64,000 bases of DNA, taken from Ignelater luminosus. Lineage: Eukaryota > Arthropoda > Insecta > Coleoptera > Elateridae. The stretch's first letter is position 1. The number at the start of each line of letters is the position of its first letter. The position numbers were made by a program, and so were the translations under genes. The notes beneath the pieces were generated by a model. The model did no database searches, was not told the origin of the DNA, and saw only the letters and a program-made list of their open reading frames with translations. This document shows, piece after piece, positions 35,770 to 46,310 of this stretch. The stretch lies in assembly GCA_011009095.1 (NCBI GenBank), contig VTPC01000399.1, forward strand, positions 10,425-74,424. The letters run 5' to 3'.

Positions 35770-36060
35770 AAATCTTTCAATCCAATACATTTTATTAATT
35801 TTATTAGTTCTCGGCGAAAACCTTTAAAGACAACTACAAACGAATTTTTCTTGGTGAAACTCAGAAAAGATCCTATTCTGGACTTATGTATTTCTTTGGC
35901 ATCTGATGGTGTAACAGCACTTTGCTTCATATACCCACTTGATCATGCTCGAACGAAATTAACAATCGAAATCGATGATGCTGGTCCAAAAGGTTTAGAC
36001 AACTCCTTGACCAAGTTTTCTGGTGAGGTCTTGGTTTGGCTTTTGGCTTACATGATACCA
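35770..36060 (+). pseudogene. ADP/ATP translocase (SLC25) pseudogene fragment
   Basis: Two adjoining frames give, in order, FKDNYKRIFLGETQKRS and YFFGI (from 35823, ending at a stop near 35903). After a frame change come ASDGVTALCFIYPLDHARTK and KGLDNSLTKF. These match the middle of the mitochondrial ADP/ATP carrier: the matrix FAFKDKYKQIFLGG block, then the start of carrier repeat 2 with its P-L-D-x-A-R signature, then the matrix helix with GLGDCLxKIF. A further frame change near 36020 gives GLGLAFG, like the GLYRGFGVS block. The functional protein is ~300 residues; only ~75-80 are traceable. No introns are visible in the stretch, so a processed copy is likely. It cannot make a transporter. 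Confidence 0.75.
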
Positions 36061-36600
36061 CTACACCTTGAAAATCGAGAATTTTAAAACTGAAGGTTTC
36101 TACAAACCAGAAATCTTTTGATGACAGAAGCTTGACTCTTCAATTTATATTAACAAATCTTCAGATTTCTTGAAATTTATTGGTGATAAAGAACGAAAGG
36201 TTTTTATCGTCAACAATAACACAAACTTGAATTGGTCACGTTTGAATAGAAGTTTGCTACTCGAGTCATAACCATGGCTAATATAAAAATAAATAGAAGA
36301 ACTTTTCAATGGTCATAGTTAGTAAAATGTTCTTCATTGTTTTAATCACGGCAGTGGTAACTAACTAAGTAAAAGTTAAATAGCCTCTCAAGGCGGCCAG
36401 CTGTTGTATAGTTAATCTTCTCTTTAGTTGGTGAATCGTATGAATGAATGAACAAAATGGAGTACTCAGGACGCAAACGATTTGCAACCCTCCTTCGACT
36501 GATTAGAAAGATTACCTGGATCCTGAGGCCTAGACGAAGTTTCCAACAGTGCAATATCGGATAACTACATAAAACGAGACGTGCGTGGTTTGCAGTAGTA
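36061..36600. other. No gene recognised
   Basis: Sequence after the carrier pseudogene. The remaining carrier domains are not traceable. A minus-strand frame 36342-36554 has no known motif. Confidence 0.45.
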
Positions 36601-36619
36601 ATAATTTCACTTTATAAAC

Positions 36620-36872
36620 GTTCGCATCGCAAAAAGCTTGCCCGATGGCTATAAGAGGCTCTTTTCGCCTCGCGGCCAACGTCATCCTTCTGGATCGCTC
36701 TAGTGTTCTTCGAACAAAACTAGGATCCCAAGTGAGGATGAGTGTTCAGAGTTGACTGCAAGCAGTGCGCAAGACCAGAGGATCGGAAACTTCAGCCAGG
36801 TGGGTTTTGGCTGGATTCTAGCAAACATTCCCTAGTCTGTACCCAGGTGTCATACCAACTAGACTACAAAGA
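36620..36872 (-). repeat. tRNA-derived SINE-like element
   Basis: On the minus strand from about 36868 the sequence reads GTAGTCTAGTTGGTATGACA, a good polymerase III A box. It then reads CCTGGGTACAGACTAGGG and, ~35 nt after the A box, TTGCTAGAATCCAGCC, a degenerate B box. GC-rich sequence continues to ~36620. Layout and wording resemble arthropod tRNA-headed SINEs. The 3' end and target duplication were not resolved. Confidence 0.5.
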
Positions 36873-37620
36873 CGTTATATTTCTAGTTAATATTTTACAG
36901 TTTGAATCCCTACAACTTTAAATTTAAATTGTAGTGTTTTGTTTTTCAAAACCATACTATCGCACGCCAAACGACCGGAATGGTGATGTGTGGCATGAGA
37001 AGGCCGAACGAAGAGTGGCGGCAGGTGCGGTGGGGCTCTCTTGATGCCTTACACCTTGACGTTCTACTGTCATCCCGGAGAGCGCGAGCAGCTTGACGAT
37101 GGCTGTAGACAAAGAAATATAATCGCGCAAGTTTAATTTTTTCGGAGGAAGGATGTTACTATTACGAGGATAGTAGAGAGCGTAATGCCATTAGATGGGA
37201 CGCTCTCTGCGACGTTTTGCGAAATCCAACGATAAGGATCTCGCTCAATCCAAATTTAAATGTAGACGGAACTCCTCTCCGTAGCATAATCGTCCGTCGG
37301 CAGTTGTGGTAGAATTAAGACAGCCTGTGGTACGGTATACGATGCACATTGTCGGCTCAGTTTTAGTTTCCGAAACGCATTTTTACTATGCTATTTTACA
37401 AACAGTTTACCGAGATGAGGCATGCTTAAGAATTTTGCACGCGGGCAGCCAAGTCCTGAACGGCGCCGCTGCAGACTGATCCCCCAAAACCAGGAAACGT
37501 CAGAAGAAATGGTGAAGGGGCGGCTTGCAACCAGAGATCTCCCAATTCGAGTCAGGGTGGCAGTCACTCCATAAAGCATCTTACTAACAAGTCTTGACCC
37601 TTCCGTACCGAACAGTGCAA
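36873..37620. other. GC-rich block of unknown origin
   Basis: Between 36960 and 37600 the base composition is clearly richer in G+C and CpG than neighbours (for example GGCGGCAGGTGCGGTGGGGC near 37017). No frame beyond ~62 codons is open and no protein motif is recognised in any frame. It could be a very old transposon or pseudogene relic. Confidence 0.35.
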
Positions 37621-38007
37621 CAGTGCTTTTATGTTATTGGCTTGAAAAAGTCCAATACAACTCCCAAAATGCAAATTCAAATTAGGCCTAGTCCAGTCTG
37701 TGTTTAAATTTCAAACAAAAACACTCAACATTTTAAAAATATTAAAAGCAAAGATAAAAGCAAAATCATTGCGTTTGATTTTAAAACAAAGTAACTATGA
37801 AGAAGAAGAGATTTTTTGGTTTGAAGAACTTGAATGGTTAAACCGCCCTTAGGTAGCAGTTCATTTCGCTTTCGATGTAGTCGACAAGTTTGGAACCAGT
37901 TTTTACTGTTGCAGTGAAAATTGCCAAAAACCGGTGGAAAATCATTGGGAAATATTTTTTAAAAACATTAGAAAAAAACTTTTTTAAAATTTTCTAATTT
38001 CCGACGA
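37621..38007. other. No gene recognised
   Basis: AT-rich lead-in to the tandem units. A GTGAAAATTGCCAAAAACCG segment at about 37914 is similar in style to the repeat units and may belong to the same element. Confidence 0.4.
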
Positions 38008-38375
38008 CCAAGTTGGTTTTTCCGGAAAACTAATATCGGATTCGTGATCAGCGACCCCAAAAAACCATCTAGAACCCATTTTCGAGCTGAAATTCTAAAA
38101 TTTTTCCGAAATTGGGCAAAATTTTTCGATTGTCCACGGCCGGAAAAATAATATCAGATTCGTGATCAGCAACCACAAGAACTCCCTAGCACCCATTTTC
38201 GAATTAAAATACAAAATTTTCACGAACAAGAAATATTTTTCCAGAAATTAGGCCAAATTTTCCCTTTTTTCACGATCAGGTTTACTTTTCCGAAAAACTA
38301 ATACCGGATTCGTGATGAGCGACCCAAAATACTCCTAGAAGCCATTTTTGAGCTAAAATTCACACATTTTCATAA
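38008..38375 (+). repeat. Three diverged tandem units, 120-150 bp
   Basis: A core of GGATTCGTGATCAGCGACC recurs at about 38038, 38157 and 38307. In each case it is preceded by CCGGAAAACTAATATC-like sequence and followed by CCTAGAACCCATTTTCGAGC-like sequence. Unit spacing is about 119 and 150 bp. Non-coding. Such A/T-rich units with short GC words are often internal arrays of insect DNA transposons or Helitrons; no element ends were identified. Confidence 0.8.
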
Positions 38376-41005
38376 ATTAAAAAAAATCTCCAGAATGGGG
38401 GTGATTAGAAAGGTTGATTTCGCGATTTGGGGAGAAGGGAGGCGGTGAGGAAGGTGTCAATAGTCATGAATGATTCTGGGGTCATATAGAACTCATAGCA
38501 AAAAAGTTTTTTCAAATTCGTGCTGAGTGTTTTTTTTATTTGGCCCCTTTTTCCAGCTTATTGTCTGGACTATTAACACGAAACTCGGGAGCAACTCGAC
38601 CAACCGGTAAAGGTGTACAAAGTTTCAATTCTGTTTTATATAATGATGCGCTTTGTGTAATTATAATTTGTCTAATAATCCAGTCTGCTACATTTTTGTA
38701 TAACACTAAGCTTTTCAATTTCAATTCATGTAACTACCTTTTCATCCAATCCTACTTTAGGTAAGTGATAAAACTTAAGGATGATTCCAATGTATTTATC
38801 CAGAAGGAAATTTAAGAGCTACCAACGCAAGCTAAATCTTGATTTTGTATTTTTAACAAACTGTTTAAGGAAAAGTATTTTTATAATTGGTTAAAATAGG
38901 TTGTTGTGTTAGACAAAATAACTATTTTTTTGGGAAAAGAAATTCAGAGTTGTTTTTACAATTTGTTTGTTGATTTTATCTTTTATAGTTTTTTAGGCGT
39001 TGTTTGTTCTTTGTTATTGGTTTAACGTTTAAACCAATTAACCAAATGTGTAAATAAATAACGTTTGGACTTCATCAGTAATGCCAAAAACAGTCTAATT
39101 AGCTCTATCAACTTGCAAGATTGTATTGAATTGTCTTCTTGATTTTATCTTAACTGCAGAAGTTTTTTTATTAAACCACATATGTGCAGTGTATACCGTT
39201 ACATCATAGCAACACATGCAACTCTTACAGTGTGATGAACTTTTGTTTTCAAGAGAAAAAACATAAGTCTTCTTTTTAATTTCCAACTTATGCAACATAT
39301 AACAGGTAGTTAAGTAGTAAAATAGAAAGTGCATATTATATGCATATCGAAATATTTTATTAACTCCCGAAATAAATAAACAAGGGTTTTGAAATATCCC
39401 TATAAACATAACATTATTTGCTTTTGCTTTCGTGTTTTTCGAATAACGCACACACAACACACAGTATAATTTCTACAAATAAGTTCGTTGCAACCTACTA
39501 CTATATGGGTAAAATTATAACCTTCGAGCTTATTGCGTTTGCATGTTAAAAACATAGGAGCTGAAAGGTGCCCATCTAGCAACACAACTAAAATGTAACA
39601 TTGACATGCTACGAATGTATAAAGTATAATAATCATAACGAAACTTGAAACGAGAAAAAATATTTTTAAAAACGAAAATTGTTTTTAAGGTTATAGGCAG
39701 TTAAATTTTTAAATCTCGTTGTAGGTGGATATAATTAATACGTGAAATATAACGAGGCCAATGATTCGACATCAGTTTATTGTGTTTAATGAATGAATGT
39801 GTACTTTTAGATGTCGTGCGTAAGGAAATAGCCATTATTTTCGTTGTTAAGAATACAGTATCCAAATAATTAAATGCAACCAAACAATGCGTGTGGTCAG
39901 ATGTGTGGTTGATTGTGTCTTTATATATTTTAATTTTGTGTGTCGAAAAATCCAAGTTGAGTTTCGAGAAAATGTTTAAATCGGAATCGCAAGAAAATAT
40001 GAAGATTACAACAGTTTTTCGCTAGAGGAATCGAGCTTTGACAATCCAAACAAAAGCAAATAAACCCGTACGTATAAGCGTGAAGTAAATCAGTTATGGC
40101 TTGTTCTGGGCGAAAGCAATTTAAGAAAACTCTGTTTTAATAAATGCAAATAGGTCCATTTAGTTAATAAGAAAGGACATTCTTTTATCATTAGCAAAAA
40201 TTCTATTTGTAACATGTTATTTGCGCTCTATTAGTTTTATGTAAAATACCTTGACTTCTAGTTTTTATTCTTATTCTAATGAACCAATTTGAGAAAAGGC
40301 GTGTTGATATAAAATAAAAGTTCTTACAATTTGTATCTTTTTTCTATTTGCCTTTGATAAGCGTAAAAGAGCTGGTTTTAATTCAAGGCAAATTGAAGAG
40401 CAAAACGAAAAACATAAATATCGTTAACTAAACATAATTAACCTTGGCGCACTGATGATTGTATTTACGATTTGCAAAATAAACCCAAAGTATAATTCTA
40501 GCTACTCATATAAAATTTGATCAATTTGAATTTTTATTCTGGCAGCCCGAGAACAGCAAGAATAGTCTTAAAAGTGCTTCACTTTTCAGATAATTAAAAT
40601 CTATCAGAAAAATTCTCAGATAAAACGATGTGGGAGGGCATATACAAAAAGACGTTCAGGCCAAAAGTCAAGCTACTCTTTGATATAATAAAACTTTTTG
40701 AAAAAATTCTTTCTAAAATCTAATATGTTTGGCTTACACAAGAAGAATTCTGTTCATAACGTTTTAGATTTCTTCCTTTCTCTCGACTTATTGGTGTATA
40801 ACTGTTATTATGAACCTCTTGGTTTTTTTTCACAATTAGTGGTTTATCGGTCAGATGCTATTTAGTAAATGTTGGATAACCAAAAAGGTAATTGATTCTA
40901 CGGAGATTATCAATGGCCTATCTGATTTATTCATTTTGAAACATGGCAAGTTTCTTTAGTTTTTTTTGGAATTGGAATACGAGATTTACTTGAAGGTACC
41001 TTTAA
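38376..41005. other. No gene recognised
   Basis: AT-rich. Minus-strand frames at 39095-39460 (121 codons), 39400-39636 and 39701-39955 carry no known domain and are probably chance. Confidence 0.5.
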
Positions 41006-41430
41006 GAAAGACAGGCTTCACTACTTACCACCCACTCTCTCTCTCTCTCTCTTTCTTTCTCTTTCTCTTCACTTTACCAAGTGACGAATTTAAAAACGCG
41101 AGGTACCAGTGCAAGATGTAAGTTTTATGGAGCGTCTACAGAACTGATTGTGACATCATGATGTTTGGATGGTTTTTTCTCCAAAACGAGTCCAGACCAG
41201 ATCATTTCAGTTTATAGACCTTTCGTCTCCGAGAAAAGCCAAAGGAGCTGATATCTATAGACAGCTCGAATTATATTATTGCCCAAATGATTTTGGAAAA
41301 CCGTTTAATATAGTTAATAGTGAGTTTTATTTACATTCTTTCTGAAATTAGATACTTTTAAATACTGAAATACTAATCAACCACAAATGACGGAAAGAAA
41401 TTTCATAGAAAGCAAATTCTATTTTGATTT
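41006..41430 (+). repeat. Segmental duplication, copy 1
   Basis: Starts with GGCTTCACTAC and a CT-rich microsatellite (41036-41070), then a ~350-bp unit repeated about 613 bp downstream. The core 41110-41290 is nearly identical to the second copy (for example GGAGCGTCTACAGAACTGAT). The 3' part drifts more, with several small indels. Non-coding. Confidence 0.9.
41036..41072 (+). repeat. (CT)n / CTTT microsatellite
   Basis: About nine CT units followed by TTTC-type runs. A degenerate counterpart lies at about 41646-41683 in the second copy. Confidence 0.85.
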
Positions 41431-41632
41431 ATTGCATAATTCTTCTCCTTCGGTTAAGAATAAGCGCCAATGGTCGATTTCTACGGCAACACTGAATAAT
41501 TATTTTACTTTGCGAAATTTTATGGTATCTAACTATCGTTGTTTGTGAAAAATTAGTACCATAGTGCGACCATTTATCGCGCGCTATATATGCTATCGCT
41601 ATGGCGTCGTGTGAAAGCACACTTAGTGAACA
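41431..41632. other. Unique spacer between duplicated segments
   Basis: About 200 bp present once, with CpG-containing words such as TTTATCGCGCGCTATATATG (near 41572). No frame is recognised. Confidence 0.5.
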
Positions 41633-42045
41633 CTTGACTTCACTACTTTCTCTCTGTCTCTCTCTCTCCCTATCTATCTTTTCACTTTACCAAGTGATGA
41701 ATTCAAAAACGCGTGGGACCAGTGTAAGATGTAAGTTTTATGGAGCGTCTACAGAACTGATTGTGACATCATGATGTTTGGATGGTTTTTTCTCCAAAAC
41801 GAGTCGAGACCAGATCATTTCAGTTTATAGACCTTTCGTCTCCGAGAAAAGCCAAAGGAGCTGATATCTATAGACAGCTCCAATTATATTATTACCCAAA
41901 TGACTTTTTAGCCGTTTAATATAGTAATAGGGAGTTTTATTACATAATTTCTGATATTAGATATATTTAAATATTGAAAAACTAATCAACCACAAATCAA
42001 GGAAGGAGATTTTACAGAAAGCAAATTCTATTTTGATTTATTGTG
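41633..42045 (+). repeat. Segmental duplication, copy 2
   Basis: Direct repeat of 41006-41430, starting GACTTCACTAC. The duplication ends at AATTCTATTTTGATTTATTG, shared by both copies, after which the sequences part. Direct orientation and the unique spacer suggest a tandem duplication of a ~613-bp unit, or insertion of two copies of one repeat. Confidence 0.9.
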
Positions 42046-45000
42046 TAAATGTCAAGTTAGTTAAATGTATAAGCAGATTAGCAAAATACAAATGCCAAAG
42101 GTGTTTAATAAGTGAAATGTTTTTAGTTGTCTAGACAAGTGTATGTGAAAGCAAGCTATCGAAGGTAGGCTATTGATCATGTCACATCATTGTAAGCTAT
42201 ATATATGTAGTTTCATCTAAACTACGAAAATTGGAAGTTTGGTAATTTTCCAAAAATGACAGAAACCACCAATAAGATTAACCTAAATGAGGATTTAATC
42301 AAGGAAACATTAGGCTCGTGACTGTAAAATTTATAAATCAAAAACACCGAATAATTCGTCTTTTATATGCTAGTAGCATACTCCAGCGGCTTCTTCTGTT
42401 CTTTTTGACGTCTCTTAATATTTCCCGGATGTCTTATTGATTTGTTAATTGCCTTTTAATTTTTTATATCCTCTACTTATTAGATTACTCTTCTATAGTA
42501 TTCAGTTGCTAGGAATAAAAAGCTAAGAAAATGGAATTTAAAAACAACCCATTATGTCATGACTTCGTGTTTGCTAAAATAACGTAAATTTGTAAAATTA
42601 CTTGATTACTCCCCCAAAAGCAAGTAAATTAGATCCCAAGGTAGTTATTTTTTTAATATCACGAACAAATTACTCATAGTAATAAAACCAAGCGTACAAT
42701 GACTACATTGTAATCCTCAATTACAAAAAATGAATCCATCTATGGATAAATCCTAATTAGGCTCACGTAATCAGAACGCAAAAAAAAAGTTGATCTTGAC
42801 AGTTTTATTTTGTAATCATCGCTCATCAATTTTAACTTTTAGTATATTTTGAAAAATATCTTACAACAACCAAACTACCACATTTCTAGTTCGGATTAAT
42901 TTTTATTTAGCCGTAGACACTAACTAATGATAGAAGCGGGCTTGCTCTATATAACGTTGATTTGTTCCTTTTTGGCTCCCGCCAAGAAGAGAGGAGACAT
43001 AGTGCAGTCTTTAAAAATAAACCATCCCAAACTAGACATTTAAAAAGCTTTAGCGTGCGCTTGCTCTCTCTCGCGCTGGGATGGCCGGCTCTTTCCTCGT
43101 GCGTATGACAAGTTTTTTAAGACTTTTTCTTTTCTAATATAAGCCTTTAGAAGTTTTTAAAAGTTTTTTTGGACTTTTTATTTTTTTTTCATATGTAGTA
43201 ATATTAGCTAAATGTAGATTTAATGTGTGCAATTTATTTAACAAATGATCAAACTTGTTTTGAAAGACACACACATATTAAGTAATAAACAAGTTTTTCA
43301 TTATTAAACGTGGAGCTTCTATGAGGATGTGATTATATACCGATTATGCATGCCTTTACTGTTTCAAAAAGAAAATAAAATTTTCTTGCCAAAATCCTTA
43401 GGATACATAGTTATTAAATATTTAAGTTTTGCTAGTTTTGTTTCCTTACAAAATATAACATTTAAGACTTTTTTGGGAATCAATAAAAACTTACCTAAAA
43501 AGTCATCCTGAATTATGAAAGCAAAATGAATGCAATGCAAAATAAGTTTACGTAATAAAAATAAATCTTGAACCACACAAAAAGTTTGGCAAAAACGAAA
43601 GAAACGTAAAGGTATCTCGATTCATTTAAATTAGCATAAAAGGTGTTTGTCAAGTTCTTACCTGGTATTCTAGTAGAAGGTATGTTTTTGTGATATACTA
43701 CGCTGCATAAAACAGCGTACACATCGAAAGGTTCTAGCTAATTCTGCGAATCATGGTAGAATTTTGCAAAGTAATGTAGTGTTTAATTTTTATTTTGCAT
43801 GCGTCATACATGAAACTACATCCCCTCAATTAATAGGCATCATGAATTGTCTCTTTTTATTTTATAGAATAAAAATAATGCATTGGGAAAAATATTTCTG
43901 CTAATGTGATAATTAACGCCTTTAAACAGTCCAACATCGGATGTGATGCATTTCCGTTTTCTAAACATTGTTTAATACTAAGGATGCATGCAACATCACA
44001 TAATGATAATAAATGAATTTTTATTTTTTTAACGCGACTAATTTTAAATTTCTAATTGTCGGTTTTCTTGTGTTCACGTAATTTGAAATGTAATGCATTT
44101 TATTTCCGAATATTATATTTATGGTGTAGTTTTGAATTTTAAATATTTTAAGGAAAGAAATTGGTTACTTTAATGTATGCCATGATTTATTACACTATAG
44201 CTGTCAATCTTCATACGATTCTCTAATATAATCAACTAACTGTAATTTAAGTTTTGCAAATAATTATTTGTGTTATCGATACTTACAATAGTTTTCCATG
44301 TAAGGAAGCAGCAAATTGCTTCCGCTCTCTATTAAGAGTGTATAACTCAAAATATGAGCGTTTCAGGATAAATGCTTCCACGCCATTTATTGATCAAGAA
44401 GGCTAATTATAAGTCTTGTAATTATCATAATTATATACTTTCATGATAGTTTGTGCAGAAGCGTTTTCATGCAATTCGATTTTTTCAACGTAATTGTCAC
44501 CTTTGAAATGAAGGACAGGACATCGCCTTAACAGTATCATGCGCACTCGATTATAGTTTGATTATCCGTTTTTTTGTAAAATCCATATTTTGCCAAAATT
44601 CTAATTTTAATGTGAACTGTAAATTTACTGTGATCTGCCATATTAAGAAGTTCGTTTATACCACAGTTAATTTTTGCTGCTCGATGCAACAGATCATTAT
44701 CACTGCATTTTCATTTCTAGATAGAGCCCAGTCTAAATTCTTATTAAAATACAAAATATAAAAATTATAAAAATATGATTAGAAAATGTTATGCAATTGC
44801 TTAAATCTTGCTTTGACCTCTACTAAACTTCTTTGTGGTTTTGAACTGACAATTCCGTCATTTTTACATGTCTAATGCTTGCACCGCTCTCTGTATTGGT
44901 ACAATTACGTAATGCATGCATTTTCTTCTGTTTTTTGTGGATTATTAGATCTTTTAATATTGTGAATATATTTTAGACTTTTAACACTTACAGATTTAAG

Positions 45001-45459
45001 CTTCTGTAAAATTTGCTTTCGTGCTCTTTTTGCATTATCTAATTTGATTTATATTGTATATCTTTTAGAGATTAAAGGGACCAAGGAATTTTGAATTCAG
45101 AATCTCTTGATAGTATCAAAAAATAAAAATGCAATGGCTTGTGTCATCGGACACCGAAATTTTGCAAATTTTAAAGAAAATTTCCAATATTACAAATTAT
45201 GCTAAAATGTATAAATTAAGATTTTAACAAGATATAATCTGCAGTTTGCAGAAGAATGATAAGTGACGCGTTAACGAGTAAACCGCGATTTATTGTTATT
45301 TTCAAATTAAAATTAAGGACAAGTGGCAATGGCTTTTGGGTTTTTACTACAATTTATGTACTATCAAAGAAGATAGGAAGGTCATGTGTATATAACTCGA
45401 AAGAGCTCACGGTGCAACCTTGTACAAGTACACGAAGCGCAACTATAAGTGTACCGTAA
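42046..45459. other. No gene recognised
   Basis: AT-rich. A patch at 42935-43110 is richer in GC, has TCTATATAACG (TATA-like) and CT/GA-rich words, and could be promoter-like, but no transcript can be supported. The overlapping short frames at 43329-43722 and 44558-44761 have no motif. Confidence 0.45.
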
Positions 45460-45464
45460 TAAAA

Positions 45465-46305
45465 GTGTGGTTCACAAATTCCATTTTGGCTATTTTTTGC
45501 CTGACTACCAAAAATTATGATCGAGGTGTCATTCGATTCGGAATGGCATTTAGAAACTTTTCGATCATTTCGAAGTCCCGCGGAAAAAAATTGCAACAGT
45601 TATAAACAAATTCGTAAAAAAAGGGGTTTCGTTTTTTGCAAATATCTCGGAGAATATTGCAAATATCCGAAATCAAAAAAAAAGATCCTTAAAGAGCAGG
45701 AAAGTTTCTACAAAAAAGTCCTAACTCCCGGAATTGTACCACCAATATTTATAATTTTAATTTAGAGGTGAAAATAGGGCTAAAAACGCGTGATCTGGCC
45801 GCCGCGCGCGCCGCTTAGTTTGCTCTCTTTAACAAAAAAAATTTTTTTTACCTATTAAATATAAATATTAAGGACTAAAAAAATTCAGGTATCATTAGGA
45901 TACATGAATGAACAATAATCCATCGGAAAAAATTTTTTCCCACAATTTGTTTATTAGTTATGCTTTTGTTAACTAAAGAAATTTTATCAACGTTTGATTG
46001 TTTATAGAAAAGTGGAGATTGACAATTTTTTAATTTTTCCAACGGGGATCTGTTCTGTAGCCTTTGGAAAGTAAGTTCAAGAAGTGAAAAAAATCTCAGG
46101 TTTTTAGTTTAAAAAATATCATGGTTTTTATGTAAATTTTCAATTTTTTTTTACAAATTTGTTTATAACTTTTGCAATTTTTTTGCGCGGGACTTCGAAA
46201 TGTTCGAAAAGTTTCTAAATGCCATTCCGAATCGAATGGCACCTCGATTATAATTTTTGGCGAAGTCAGGCAAAAAATAGCTAAAATGGAACTTGTGAAC
46301 CACAC
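45465..46305. mobile_element. 841-bp fold-back transposon, ~160-bp TIRs, TAAAA duplication
   Basis: Left arm 45465-45625 begins GTGTGGTTCACAAATTCC. Right arm 46146-46305 ends with its reverse complement. Arms agree at about 90% by eye, including GATTCGGAATGGCATTTAG and GAAGTCCCGC in both. TAAAA lies directly outside both ends (45460-45464, 46306-46310). The spacer has no gene; it holds a CGCCGCGCGCGCCGC run near 45800. Open frames reported in the arms (45354-45765, 46096-46366) only reflect the arm sequence on either strand. The superfamily is undetermined. Confidence 0.9.
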
Positions 46306-46310
46306 TAAAA

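Noticed and set aside
39095..39460. 121-codon minus-strand frame
   Set aside because: No domain, composition close to local background, and overlapping frames in the same region; probably chance.
42940..43110. TATA-like promoter with GA/CT-rich words
   Set aside because: No open frame or splice pattern downstream; kept only as a remark on that interval.
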